NCBI RefSeq assembly: GCF_030818655.1
Contig: NZ_JAUTAN010000001.1
Location: 186,001 to 250,000 of the forward strand
Direction: 5' to 3'
Length of the DNA: 64,000 nt
Origin: Nocardioides zeae
GTDB lineage: Bacteria > Actinomycetota > Actinomycetes > Propionibacteriales > Nocardioidaceae
Under the pieces are notes generated by a model, which made no database searches, had not been told where the DNA came from, and saw only the letters and a program-made list of their open reading frames with translations. Shown here in pieces: positions 36,167 to 44,597 of the stretch (position 1 is its first letter; the number at the start of each line of letters is the position of its first letter). The position numbers were made by a program, and so were the translations under genes.

Positions 36167-37318
36167 TCAGCCCAGCGGGTCGACCTCGGCGTGGTCGCCG
36201 ACCGTGGCAGCCAGGAGCCCCAGGTGGTGGCGCGCGTCGCCCAGCAGGTGGTCGAGCGTCGTGAGGTGGGCCGTGTAGCTGCCCACGCTGTACTCCGCCG
36301 TCATGCCGATGCCGCCGTGCAGCTGGATGGCCTCCTGGCCGACCAGCCGGCCCGCCTTCGAGGCCTGGGCCCACGCCCGGGCGGCGGCCGTGGCGCGCTC
36401 CGTGGCCGACGTGTCCGGATCGGCGTGCACCATCGCCGCCCAGAGGGCCAGGCTGCGGGCGAGCTCGACCGCGACGTAGAGGTCCGCCGCCCGGAAGGTC
36501 AGCGCTTGGAAGCGCTTGAGCGGCACGCCGAACTGCTCGCGGCTGTTGAGGTAGCCCGCCGTCGTCTCGAGCGCGACCTGCATCGCGCCCACCGCCTGCT
36601 GCGCGGCGGCGACGCGGGCAGCGTCGTAGGCCGCGGCGATCGCCGTCGCCTGGTCCTGGCCGGCCTCACCGAGCGGGGTCGCGGGCGCGCCGTCGAGCGT
36701 GATGCGCGCGGCGCGGGAGCCGTCGGGTGCGCGGTAGCCGCTGCGGGTGACGCCGTCACCGTCGGCGACCACCGTGAAGAGGCCGGTGCCGCCGTCGGGC
36801 AGCGCTGCGGAGACCACGAGCACGTCCGCCTCGGCGCCCTGGGGCACCGGCTCCTTGACGCCCGTCAGGCGCCAGCCGCCGTCGCCCTGTTCGGCGCTCA
36901 CGCCGGTCGCGGTCGCCGTCCACCGGGCGCCGGGCTCCGCGTGGGCGAGGGCGACCAGCGACGCGCCGGAGGCGAGACCGCCCAGCAGGTCGGCGCGCTG
37001 CTCGGCCGTGCCGACGGCGGCCACGAGGCCACCGGCGAGCACCACGGAGGTGAGGAACGGCTCGGGGGCGATGACGCGCCCGACCTCCTCGGCCACCACG
37101 GCGACCTCCACCGGTCCGGCGCCCATCCCGCCGTCGTCCTCCGCGAAGGGGAGGCCGAGCAGCCCCATCTCGGCCATGCGCGACCACGTGTCGCGGTCGA
37201 AGCCGGGGGCGTCGGCGACGGTGCCCCGCCGCGTCTCGAAGTCCGCGTAGCGCTTGCGGAGCAGTCCGCGCGCGGCCTCGCGCAGCGCCTGCTGCTCCTC
37301 GTCGAGCTCGAAGTCCAT
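36167..37318 (-). CDS. Acyl-CoA dehydrogenase, second subunit of a pair
   Basis: A 383-aa FAD enzyme of the acyl-CoA dehydrogenase fold; landmarks are LGLPFAEDDGGMGAGPVEVA and the C-terminal QLHGGIGMTAEYSVGSYTAH. It follows another dehydrogenase by only 14 bp. Adjacent, dissimilar ACAD genes in actinobacteria commonly form alpha2-beta2 heterotetramers that act on bulky CoA thioesters such as steroid side-chain intermediates (the FadE pairs of mycobacteria). In such pairs only one subunit keeps the catalytic Glu. The steroid link is inference. Confidence 0.9.
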   Translation of the reverse strand: MDFELDEEQQALREAARGLLRKRYADFETRRGTVADAPGFDRDTWSRMAEMGLLGLPFAEDDGGMGAGPVEVAVVAEEVGRVIAPEPFLTSVVLAGGLVAAVGTAEQRADLLGGLASGASLVALAHAEPGARWTATATGVSAEQGDGGWRLTGVKEPVPQGAEADVLVVSAALPDGGTGLFTVVADGDGVTRSGYRAPDGSRAARITLDGAPATPLGEAGQDQATAIAAAYDAARVAAAQQAVGAMQVALETTAGYLNSREQFGVPLKRFQALTFRAADLYVAVELARSLALWAAMVHADPDTSATERATAAARAWAQASKAGRLVGQEAIQLHGGIGMTAEYSVGSYTAHLTTLDHLLGDARHHLGLLAATVGDHAEVDPLG

Positions 37319-37332
37319 CGTGCTGCCTCTCT

Positions 37333-38508
37333 CTACAGACCCAGGATGGTGCCGGCGATGATCTGGCGCTGCACCTCGTTGGAGCCGCCGTAAATCGACG
37401 CCTTTCGGAGGTTCAGGTAGGTCGGCGTGCTGCGGCGTGCCCACACGGGCAGGTCGCTGTCGGCCTCGCTCGTGCCGAACGCCAGGGCACCGGGCCCGGC
37501 CAGGTCGACGACCAGTTCGGAGACCGCCTGCTGCAGCTCGGTGCCCCGCAGCTTGAGCACGGAGCTCGCCGGGTGGGGCTTGCCGTCGGCGGAGTTCGCG
37601 ACCACCCGCAGCGCGGTCAGCTCGAGCGCCATCAGCTCGTTCTCGAGCTCCGCGATCCGCACCGCGACATGGGGGTCGTCGAGGAGCGTGCCCTCGCCGG
37701 AGCGCGTCGCCGCCGCCCACTCCTTCGCCTGGGCCAGCACGCGCTTCGTCGCGCCGACCGGCGCGACGCCCACCCGCTCGTTGCCGAGCAGGAACTTCGC
37801 CTGCGTCCACCCCGAGTCCACCTCGCCCACGAGGTTCTCGCCGGGGACGCGCACGTCGGTGAACCACACCTCGTTGACCTCGTGGCCGCCGTCGATCAGC
37901 TCGATCGGACGCACCTCGACGCCGGGCGTGCGCATGTCGATGAGGAGCATCGAGATGCCGGCCTGCTTCTTCACGTCGGGGTTGGTGCGCACGAGCGTGA
38001 AGATCCAGTCGCCCCACTGGCCCAGCGTCGTCCAGGTCTTCTGGCCGTTGACGATCCAGTCGTCGCCGTCGCGCACCGCTGCGGTGCGCAGGGAGGCGAG
38101 GTCCGAGCCGGCGCCGGGCTCCGAGAAGCCCTGACTCCAGAAGATGTCGACGTTGGCCGTCGGCGGCAGGAAGCGCTCCTTCTGCTCCTGGCTGCCGAAC
38201 GTCGCGATGACCGGCCCGATCATCGAGGCGTTGAACGCGAGCGGCGGCGGGACGCAGGCGCGCTGCATCTCCTCGTGCCACAGGTGGCGGCGCAGCGGGC
38301 TCCAGTCCTTGCCGCCCCACTCGACGGGCCAGTGCGGGACCGCCAGCCCGGCGGCGTTGAGCGTGCGGTGGGTCGCGACGATCTGGTCCTTCGTGAGCTC
38401 GCCGCGATCCCGCACCGTGGCGCGGACGCCCTCGTCCACCTCGGTGGTGAAGAACGTGCGGAGCTCGGCGCGGAACGCCTCGTCCTCCTCCGACAGCTGC
38501 AGCCGCAT
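37333..38508 (-). CDS. Acyl-CoA dehydrogenase, first subunit of a pair
   Basis: A 391-aa ACAD with HWPVEWGGKDWSPLRRHLWH, FSEPGAGSDLASLRT (acyl/FAD-binding loop) and the C-terminal YGGSNEVQRQIIAGTILG. It shows the larger-pocket type seen in FadE26-like subunits. First gene of the two-gene operon, starting at ATG 38508; upstream lies a nested inverted repeat that could be its operator. Confidence 0.92.
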   Translation of the reverse strand: MRLQLSEEDEAFRAELRTFFTTEVDEGVRATVRDRGELTKDQIVATHRTLNAAGLAVPHWPVEWGGKDWSPLRRHLWHEEMQRACVPPPLAFNASMIGPVIATFGSQEQKERFLPPTANVDIFWSQGFSEPGAGSDLASLRTAAVRDGDDWIVNGQKTWTTLGQWGDWIFTLVRTNPDVKKQAGISMLLIDMRTPGVEVRPIELIDGGHEVNEVWFTDVRVPGENLVGEVDSGWTQAKFLLGNERVGVAPVGATKRVLAQAKEWAAATRSGEGTLLDDPHVAVRIAELENELMALELTALRVVANSADGKPHPASSVLKLRGTELQQAVSELVVDLAGPGALAFGTSEADSDLPVWARRSTPTYLNLRKASIYGGSNEVQRQIIAGTILGL

Positions 38509-38554
38509 GGGACCTCCTCGTCGACCGGGCGCGTCTCGCCCCTATGGCTCCGGT

Positions 38555-38582
38555 CACGTTACCCCTGGGTACCGACAACGTG
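38555..38582. promoter_or_regulatory. Nested inverted repeat upstream of acyl-CoA dehydrogenase operon
   Basis: CACGTT (38555-38560) and AACGTG (38577-38582) enclose TACCC-CT-GGGTA (38560-38571). It lies 47 bp upstream of the ACAD start and before the manganese riboswitch reading the other way. A TetR- or FadR-type fatty-acid regulator would fit; none is adjacent. Confidence 0.4.
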
Positions 38583-38619
38583 GTGTGACGGTCCCCGCCC
38601 GGTGCCGTACAGTCCTCCA

Positions 38620-38830
38620 CCGAAGGGGAGTAGCCCGGCCGACGCGAGTCGGCAGGGGCGGTCGACATACTGGCGACCACGACGACGTGGGAGCCCGGCC
38701 GTCCCGCCCGAGCGCCCGTGACGGAGACGTCGCGGACCGCCCGCGGTGGACGAGACCTTCGACCAGTGGACGTTGCTGGTCGAGGCCTCGCCCTGCCCGG
38801 CGGACGCTCTCGTCCAGCATGACGAGAGGA
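38620..38830 (+). promoter_or_regulatory. yybP-ykoY manganese riboswitch
   Basis: The leader of mntP begins with CGAAGGGGAGTAGC (38621), the hallmark 5' strand of the yybP-ykoY aptamer, and contains CGACATACTGGCGACC in the middle, as in actinobacterial examples. A hairpin follows around GACGAGACCTTCGACCAG/CTGGTCGAGGCCTC (38749-38788). The last hairpin, CTCTCGTC (38807-38814) with GACGAGAG (38821-38828), covers the mntP Shine-Dalgarno. The class binds Mn2+ and switches on efflux genes. Confidence 0.88.
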
Positions 38831-38839
38831 ACCGCCCCC

Positions 38840-39472
38840 ATGACCATCGCCGAGATCTTCGTCCTCGGTTTCGCCCTCGCCATGGACGCCGTCGCCGTGT
38901 CCGTCGCCCAGGGCATGCGCATGCGCCACCCCCGCTGGCGCGACGCGCTCCTCCTCGCGGGCGCGTTCGGCGTGTTCCAGGCGGCCATGCCCCTCGGCGG
39001 CTGGGTGCTCTCCTTCTGGTTCGCCGGCGTCGTCAGCGCCGTCGCGCCCTGGATCGCGTTCGCCCTCCTCGCCGTGCTCGGCGGCATGATGCTCCGCGAG
39101 GCCTTCTCCGACGAGGAGGACGACGACGCCGCCGGTGGGGCGGACGCGGCCGGCGCCGGTGGTACGCCGGGGACCCGCGTCGCGTCGTACGCGCCTGTCA
39201 CGCTCGCCGTGGTGCTCCCGCTCGCGGTCGCCACCTCGATCGACGCCGCCGCGGTCGGGGTGACCTTCGGCGTGCTCAGCCTCGGTGTCGGCGAGGTGCT
39301 CGTGGCCGTGGCGATCATCGGCGTCGTCACCGCCGCCCTCTCGCTCGCCGCCGTCTTCGTGGGCGCCCGGGTCGGTGAGCGGCTCGGCCAGTGGGCCGAG
39401 GTGGTCGGCGGCGTGATCCTGGTGCTGATCGGCCTGCGGATCCTGCTCGCCCACCTCGGCGTGCTGGGCTGA
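38840..39472 (+). CDS. mntP: Manganese efflux pump MntP
   Basis: A 210-aa membrane protein with six helices in two similar halves. Each half carries the acidic motif that binds Mn: FALAMDAVAVSVAQG (helix 1) and ATSIDAAAVGVTFG (helix 4). A charged loop (DEEDDD) separates the halves. It exports excess Mn2+. ATG 38840 has GAGAGGA upstream inside a riboswitch-controlled hairpin, so translation should rise when Mn is high. Confidence 0.94.
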   Translation: MTIAEIFVLGFALAMDAVAVSVAQGMRMRHPRWRDALLLAGAFGVFQAAMPLGGWVLSFWFAGVVSAVAPWIAFALLAVLGGMMLREAFSDEEDDDAAGGADAAGAGGTPGTRVASYAPVTLAVVLPLAVATSIDAAAVGVTFGVLSLGVGEVLVAVAIIGVVTAALSLAAVFVGARVGERLGQWAEVVGGVILVLIGLRILLAHLGVLG

Positions 39473-39506
39473 CGGCCCCCGCTCGACTGGTCTGGACCGA
39501 CCGGGT

Positions 39507-39530
39507 CCGTCCCCCGTGTTCGGGGGACGG
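39507..39530 (+). terminator. Hairpin after mntP
   Basis: CCGTCCCCCG, loop TGTT, CGGGGGACGG: a perfect 10-bp stem 34 nt past the mntP stop, consistent with transcription termination. Confidence 0.7.
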
Positions 39531-39584
39531 GCGGGGTGTCTCCGCTGTCCACTGGGTCGGTCGATCAACGGAAGTGGGGACCCG

Positions 39585-40211
39585 GTGGAGCAGTACGACA
39601 TGACCCGGCGAAGCGGGCCGGCGCCCGCCCGCGGGTTCTGGACCCGACGTCGGACCGGCGTCGCCGCGGCCGTCGGAGCGTTCCTGCTCGGGACGGTCGT
39701 CGGGACCGCGGGTGCCGGTGCGGACGACGAGGCGCTGGCCGCGGCGACGACCGAGGGCCGCACCGCTGCCGAGGCGGCAGCCCAGGACGCCCTGGCCGTC
39801 GCGGCCGAGCAGGTCGCGACGCTCGAGGCGCAGGTCGCCGACGCCACCGAGGACGCGACCGCAGCGGCCGCGGACCTGGCCGCGCTCGAGCAGCAGGCGC
39901 AGGCCACCACGGAGACCGCGGTGGCCGAGGCGCTCGCCGCGCAGCAGGCCGAGGCGGAGCTCGCCCAGGCCGCGGCGGTCGAGGAGGCCGTCACGGCGGC
40001 GCTGGCCACCGCGGCATCCCGGTCGACCGGGGGTTCCGGTTCGGGTTCGTCGGGTTCGTCGGGCTCGTCGGCGTCGTCGGGCACGGATCCGCACTTCGGG
40101 ACCTGCGGCGAGGCGAACGACAACGGCTACGGCGACTACGTGTCGGGCGTCGACCCCGAGTACGACTGGTACACCGATCGTGACGGCGACGGGATCGTCT
40201 GCGAGCGCTGA
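39585..40211 (+). CDS. Secreted coiled-coil protein with C-terminal Excalibur calcium-binding domain
   Basis: A 208-aa exported protein. After a basic N-terminus and a signal/anchor helix (about residues 20-45), a long Ala/Glu-rich coiled coil spans about 45-140, then a Gly/Ser linker, then an Excalibur domain with FGTCGEANDNGYGDY and YTDRDGDGIVCER: a Ca2+-loop DxDxDG with two conserved Cys. It is likely anchored at the cell surface. GTG 39585 is preferred for its GGAAG at the right distance; ATG 39600 is possible. Confidence 0.85.
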   Translation: MEQYDMTRRSGPAPARGFWTRRRTGVAAAVGAFLLGTVVGTAGAGADDEALAAATTEGRTAAEAAAQDALAVAAEQVATLEAQVADATEDATAAAADLAALEQQAQATTETAVAEALAAQQAEAELAQAAAVEEAVTAALATAASRSTGGSGSGSSGSSGSSASSGTDPHFGTCGEANDNGYGDYVSGVDPEYDWYTDRDGDGIVCER

Positions 40212-40235
40212 GGTCGGTCGGCGCCCGGCCGGGTG

Positions 40236-40297
40236 TCGAACTGGGGCGTTGGTGCGGTTCAGATCGGCTCGGACCTGTCCCAGCCGCACAGTTCCGG
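40236..40297 (+). repeat. Dispersed intergenic repeat, copy A
   Basis: Begins TCGAACTGGGGCGTTGGTGC and ends CCCAGCCGCACAGTTCCGG. The two ends are shared with copies B, C and D; the middle of about 20 nt differs. The outer CGAACT/AGTTC ends are complementary. Confidence 0.8.
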
Positions 40298-40354
40298 GCT
40301 GATGCCTCGCCGGTCGGGGGTGGGGCCGGTGTCGTCTGGCCGAGCCGCCGGGTG

Positions 40355-40419
40355 CCGAACTGGGACGTTGGTGTGGTTCGGGTCGGCTTCGAGGTGTCCC
40401 AGCCGCACAGTTCGCGGCG
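40355..40419 (+). repeat. Dispersed intergenic repeat, copy B
   Basis: Begins CCGAACTGGGACGTTGGTGT and ends CCCAGCCGCACAGTTCGCGG. It lies 119 bp after copy A in the same orientation and about 100 bp before the SAF-domain gene. Confidence 0.8.
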
Positions 40420-40520
40420 TCTTCCGCCGAGCGCCGACCCGGCACAGCGGCTGGCGGACTCCGCCGGTCCGCGTCCTCCCTGTGGACAGGGCGGTGCGGA
40501 TCCGCGATGACGCGGCCATC

Positions 40521-41264
40521 ATGGTTCGCGTGAGTGGACATCTCGGGAATGTCCGCCCGCAGCAGGCGACACGTGCGACCGCGCCGGGCTGGCGCGATCC
40601 GCGGCTGTGGGTGGGACTGCTGATCGTCGCCGTCTCGGTCGTGGTCGGCGCGCGCGTGCTGGCGTCGGCCGACGACACGGTGGCGGTCTGGGCCGCGCGG
40701 GAGGACCTGCCGGCCGGTTCTGCGCTGGCGCCGGACGACCTCGTCGCCGTCGAGGTGCGGTTCCGGGACGGGGACCGGCTGGGGGAGTACGTCGCGGCGT
40801 CCGACCCGCCTGGTCCCGACGTCCGGCTCGACCGCGACGTCGGCGCCGGCGAGCTGTTGCCGTCCGGGGCGGTGGTGCCCGCGGACGAGTCCGACGTGTT
40901 GCACCTGCCGGTCACGGTCGAGCCCGGTCTCGTGCCGCCCGGGGTGGGTGTCGGCAGCGTCGTCGACCTCTGGGTCGCCGGCAGCGACCTCCCGGTGTCC
41001 GACGAGGCCGCGTCCGACGAGGGGGCGGTGTCCGACGCGGGGGCGTCCGACGAAGCGGCGTCCGACGAGGGGGCCACACGGAGCGGTGCCGTCCTGCTCC
41101 TGGAGGGGGTGAGGGTCGTGGAGGCGCCCGGCGCCTCGACGCAGGTGGGGTCGGTGGCGGACCGCCAGCTGGTGCTGGCCGTGCCGGACGAGCAGCGCGA
41201 CGCGGTCCGCACGGCGGTGGCCGCGATGGCGGCCGGCACCGTCACCGTCGCGCAGCGGGGGTGA
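40521..41264 (+). CDS. SAF-domain (CpaB/RcpC-like) membrane protein
   Basis: A 247-aa protein: one N-terminal membrane helix (about residues 27-45), then a SAF domain with AREDLPAGSALAPDDLVAVE and DVGAGELLPSGAVV. SAF proteins with this layout are the CpaB/RcpC subunits of Flp/Tad pilus systems. Residues about 155-180 contain SDEAASDEGA repeated in variants, encoded by a degenerate DNA repeat; such an insert is unusual for the family. It overlaps closely (4 bp) with the CpaE-like gene; the rest of a Tad locus is absent. Confidence 0.82.
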   Translation: MVRVSGHLGNVRPQQATRATAPGWRDPRLWVGLLIVAVSVVVGARVLASADDTVAVWAAREDLPAGSALAPDDLVAVEVRFRDGDRLGEYVAASDPPGPDVRLDRDVGAGELLPSGAVVPADESDVLHLPVTVEPGLVPPGVGVGSVVDLWVAGSDLPVSDEAASDEGAVSDAGASDEAASDEGATRSGAVLLLEGVRVVEAPGASTQVGSVADRQLVLAVPDEQRDAVRTAVAAMAAGTVTVAQRG

Positions 41265-41268
41265 CCAC

Positions 41269-42660
41269 GTGATCTGCGTGCTCGTCGTCGGGTCGGGTGC
41301 CGCCTGGGAGCCGGGCGCGCTCACCGCACTGGCCTCCCGCCCCGACGTGACGGTCCTCAAGCGGTGCGTCGACGTCAACGACCTCCTGGCCGCGGCCACC
41401 CTCGGCCAGGCCGACCTGGCGGTCGTCGGTCTCGACGCCCCGGGCCTCGACGCGGCGGCGGTGGAGCACCTGCGCCGTCACCGGGTGCGGGTGGTCGGCG
41501 TCGTCGACCCCGCCGCGAGCCCCGACGCGGCCCGCGCCCACGCCCACCGGATCGGGGTGCGGGCGCTCGTGCCGGCCGGTTCCGGGGACGCGCTGCTGGC
41601 GACCGTCCTCGCCCCACCCTCCTCCGACGCGCCCACCGCGCCCCGGGGCCCGCGCGTCCCGATCTCGAGCACCCTCCCCGGCGCTCGACCCGGCGCTCGA
41701 CCCGGCTCTCCCTCCCACGACGCGCCCACGTGGCCCGGTGCGGGCCACCGCGCCGAGCCCACCGAGCCCGGCCCGCCGGAGCAGCAGCCTGCCGGGGGCG
41801 GCCGCGTCGTCGCGGTCTGGGGCCCGGCAGGAGCACCGGGGCGCACCACGGTGGCCGTCGGGGTGGCGGCCGCGCTCGCCCGCCGGGGGCGGCCGGTGCT
41901 GCTCGTCGACGCCGACCCCTGGGGCGGCACGGTGGCGCAGGCGCTCGGTGTGCTGGACGACGTCTCGGGGCTGCTCGCCGCGGCCCGCGCCCACGCCGCC
42001 GGTGACCTGGAGACGGGGTGGCCGGGACTGGTGCGCCAGGTCGAGCGTCACCTGCACCTCCTCACCGGCCTGCCCCGTCCCGACCGGTGGGCGGAGGTCG
42101 GCCCGGAGGTGCTCGAGGTGCTGCTGCCGGCGGCCGCCGCGGCCGGGGAGGTCGTCGTCGACACGGGGTTCGGCATCGAGGGCGACGAGGCGGCCGACCT
42201 CGCGGGTCGACCGGTCCGGGACGCGGCGACCCAGGTCGCGCTGCAGGCGGCCGACGTGGTCGCCGTGGTCGGGACGGCCGATCCCGTCGGCCTGACGCGC
42301 CTGGCAAGGGGGCTCGCCGACCTGCGGGAGCTCGAGGTCACCGCGCCGGTGCACGTGGTCGTCAACCGCATGCGCCCCACCCTGGGGTGGTCGGAGGCGC
42401 AGGTGCGGGCCATGCTCGTCGACATGGCGCGTCCCGCCGCCGTGCACGTGCTGCCCGACGACGTCGCAGCCTGCGACCGCGCCCTCGTCACCGGCCGTCA
42501 CCTGCTCGACGTCGGCGACGGCCCGCTGGCCCGCGGCGTCCGCGGGCTGGCCGATGCGCTGGTCCCCGGGCTCGCCGGCCCCGGGGCCGGTCCCACCGCG
42601 CGCCGCCGGCTCCGCCGGACGAGCCGGCAGCGGCGCGGTCAGGAGGCGAACAACAGGTAG
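41269..42660 (+). CDS. CpaE-like ParA/MinD-family ATPase
   Basis: A 463-aa protein: an N-terminal receiver-like pseudodomain (1-115), a Pro-rich linker (115-175), then a deviant-Walker ParA/MinD ATPase with VWGPAGAPGRTTVAVGVAAA, VLLVDADPWGG and VVVDTGFGIEG. The P-loop has Arg where Lys is expected, a known variant in actinobacterial CpaE-like proteins. CpaE localises Tad secretion systems, but the next gene is convergent and unrelated, so no TadA/B/C genes follow. Starts at GTG 41269. Confidence 0.82.
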   Translation: MICVLVVGSGAAWEPGALTALASRPDVTVLKRCVDVNDLLAAATLGQADLAVVGLDAPGLDAAAVEHLRRHRVRVVGVVDPAASPDAARAHAHRIGVRALVPAGSGDALLATVLAPPSSDAPTAPRGPRVPISSTLPGARPGARPGSPSHDAPTWPGAGHRAEPTEPGPPEQQPAGGGRVVAVWGPAGAPGRTTVAVGVAAALARRGRPVLLVDADPWGGTVAQALGVLDDVSGLLAAARAHAAGDLETGWPGLVRQVERHLHLLTGLPRPDRWAEVGPEVLEVLLPAAAAAGEVVVDTGFGIEGDEAADLAGRPVRDAATQVALQAADVVAVVGTADPVGLTRLARGLADLRELEVTAPVHVVVNRMRPTLGWSEAQVRAMLVDMARPAAVHVLPDDVAACDRALVTGRHLLDVGDGPLARGVRGLADALVPGLAGPGAGPTARRRLRRTSRQRRGQEANNR

Positions 42661-44030
42661 AGACCGCCGGCGGTGAACGCCACCATCACGACGAGCATCG
42701 GGAGCTGGCCCGTCACCGTGTGCTGCTTCGGCAGCAGCGCCAACGAGCGGTCGTGCGCGGCCACCGCGCCGATGATGTGGCCCAGCACGACGGCCCCCAC
42801 CTGGATGAAGGCGAGGAGACCGATGTTGTCGGTGAGGAAGTAGGACGGCTGCAGGTCGGCGGTGCCCAGCCAGTTGGCGCCGGTGCCGAGCGGGTCGCTC
42901 ATGTAGATGACGACCTGCTGGCCGAACTCGAGCAGGTAGGTCACGTAGTGGGCCACGATGTAGCCGACGATGATCGGCACGATCGAGGGCGCCATCCGCG
43001 CCGGCAGGTCCCGCCGGGGCACCTCGCCGACGGCCGGTGTCGCCATGGCCGCGCCCGCGAGCAGCACGCCGACGATCCCGATGAGCGCCAGCAGGGAGAC
43101 GTTGAGGATGAGGTCGGAGTCGATCGTCGTGTTGTTCATGAACTTCGCGAACGGGATCGACTCGCGGAAGGAGTCGTAGGCCGTCGAGCCGAAGAGCACG
43201 GCGACGACGGCGGCCAGCCCGGGGTCGGGGCGCAGGGTCGCGAGGTTGGCCAGGGGGCTGCGCACGACCAGCGTGCCGTCCTCGTCGCGGCCCCAGATCG
43301 AGACGTGGGCGACGAGGGTGGAGTACGCCTCGAACGGGTCGCAGCGCTCGAAGAACGTGTCGCCGAAGAGGGCACCGCCGACGAGCATGACGGCGAGGTA
43401 CGCCGCGAGCCAGAGCCGCACGCTGCTCGTGGTGGTGCCCGAGGCGCTCACGAGCTCGAGCCAGACGAACGCGAACAGGCCGAGCGCCGCCGGCCAGTAG
43501 CCCAGCCAGGCGGGCAGCTCACGGGCCCCGACGGCGGGGTCGTTGCCGGCGAGCCGCGCGAGACCGGCGTGGATGGCGCGAGCCGGGTTGACCGCGCGGT
43601 AGAAGCGGCCGAAGAACACCGACGCGGGCACGATGCCGACCCACAGGAACACGTAGAACATGCCGAGACCGGGATTGGTGACGACGTCCCGGCCTGCGAC
43701 GAGCGCGAACAGCATGTAGCCGAAGAACAGGACGCCGAGCAGGCGGAGCACGAGGCGGGTGGCCGGGTGGTCCACCACCGTCCCGAGCCGCGCGACGGCG
43801 TCGGCCCGCCAGGGCGCCATGCGGGTCGTGCCGGGCCGCTCCCCGTCGTACCGGGGGCGCCGCCAGGCCACGGCGAGCACGACGAACGAGGCGGTCAGCG
43901 CGAGCGCGGAGCCGATGACCACGGCCTCGAACGGGATGGGGAGGTCGGCGGTGGCACCGATGCCGCTGTGGGCGAGCACGGCCTCACCGGGCCGGCCCCC
44001 GGACGGACCCCCGAGCGGGTCGGTCGTCAC
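42639..44030 (-). CDS. Large multi-pass membrane protein (fenitrothion-hydrolase-like annotation group)
   Basis: A 463-aa protein with about 11 membrane helices and the motifs NPGLGMFYVFLWVGIVPASV and GDTFFERCDPFEAYSTLVAH. Proteins of this type are annotated in actinobacteria as fenitrothion hydrolase after a Burkholderia enzyme, but a hydrolase activity is not visible in the sequence. The GTG at 44030 overlaps the stop of the cupredoxin-like lipoprotein gene. It overlaps the end of the convergent CpaE-like gene by 22 bp. Confidence 0.8.
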   Translation of the reverse strand: MTTDPLGGPSGGRPGEAVLAHSGIGATADLPIPFEAVVIGSALALTASFVVLAVAWRRPRYDGERPGTTRMAPWRADAVARLGTVVDHPATRLVLRLLGVLFFGYMLFALVAGRDVVTNPGLGMFYVFLWVGIVPASVFFGRFYRAVNPARAIHAGLARLAGNDPAVGARELPAWLGYWPAALGLFAFVWLELVSASGTTTSSVRLWLAAYLAVMLVGGALFGDTFFERCDPFEAYSTLVAHVSIWGRDEDGTLVVRSPLANLATLRPDPGLAAVVAVLFGSTAYDSFRESIPFAKFMNNTTIDSDLILNVSLLALIGIVGVLLAGAAMATPAVGEVPRRDLPARMAPSIVPIIVGYIVAHYVTYLLEFGQQVVIYMSDPLGTGANWLGTADLQPSYFLTDNIGLLAFIQVGAVVLGHIIGAVAAHDRSLALLPKQHTVTGQLPMLVVMVAFTAGGLYLLFAS

Positions 44031-44473
44031 GAGCGGACGTCGAGGCGGACGAGCAGGCGGTCCGGGTCGTGCAGCTCGATCTCGTAGCTGCCGACCTGGT
44101 CGATCGTCGTCGTGTGGTCGCTCGTGCCGGGCTGCGCCTCGATCGTGAACTCGGGGTTCGTGTGCCCGTGGATCTCGATCGGCACGTCGGTGCTGACGCG
44201 GAACACGATCTGCTGCCCGACGGTCGCCTCGACCCGCTCGGCGTCGGGGCTCACCGAGTCGCCGGCGACCGTGACCTCGATGACGAGGGCGTCGCTCGCG
44301 ATGCTGCTGGACGGGGCCTCGCCGGGGGTGCTCGCGGACGAGGACGCCGCGCCCGGCTCGGGGCTGGGGTTGCTGGCGTCGCTGTCGTCGGCGCGGCCGC
44401 CGCAGGCGGCGGCGGACAGCACGAGGAGGGCGGTGGCCGCGGTGGTGGCGCACCGGCGCACGGCGGGTCGCAT
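44027..44473 (-). CDS. Cupredoxin-like lipoprotein
   Basis: A 148-aa lipoprotein with lipobox VLSAAACGG, a Ser/Pro-rich linker, and a small beta-barrel domain (about 60-148) with ATVGQQIVFRVSTDVPIEIH and HGHTN. The fold resembles the cupredoxin-like EfeO/NosD-accessory domains; the His residues in IEIHGHTN may bind a metal. It is upstream of, and coupled to, the membrane protein gene, so the pair probably acts together at the outer membrane face. Confidence 0.8.
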   Translation of the reverse strand: MRPAVRRCATTAATALLVLSAAACGGRADDSDASNPSPEPGAASSSASTPGEAPSSSIASDALVIEVTVAGDSVSPDAERVEATVGQQIVFRVSTDVPIEIHGHTNPEFTIEAQPGTSDHTTTIDQVGSYEIELHDPDRLLVRLDVRS

Positions 44474-44597
44474 CAGTCGTCTCTTCCTTCGTCGCAACGG
44501 TGGCTCCGGACGGCCCGAGACGCCCGTCACCCCACTCTGTCAGAATCGCCTCCGAGGTTACGTACCGTCGTAACGCGCCAGCAGGGAGGGTGGGTCT

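Larger units (their letters stand above)
40212..40520. other. Gene-free region holding two dispersed repeats
   Basis: 309 bp between the Excalibur gene and the SAF gene. It contains copies A and B of the roughly 62-bp repeat and a short AT-poor leader; no ORF of convincing composition was seen. Confidence 0.6.

Noticed and set aside
36167..40123. A 1318-codon frame through both acyl-CoA dehydrogenases, the riboswitch and mntP
   Set aside because: Only its last 383 codons are a recognisable protein; the rest is antisense or out-of-frame sequence.
40990..41075. Short GTCCGACGAGG repeats as a regulatory array
   Set aside because: They lie inside the SAF gene in frame and encode the SDEAASDEGA repeat.
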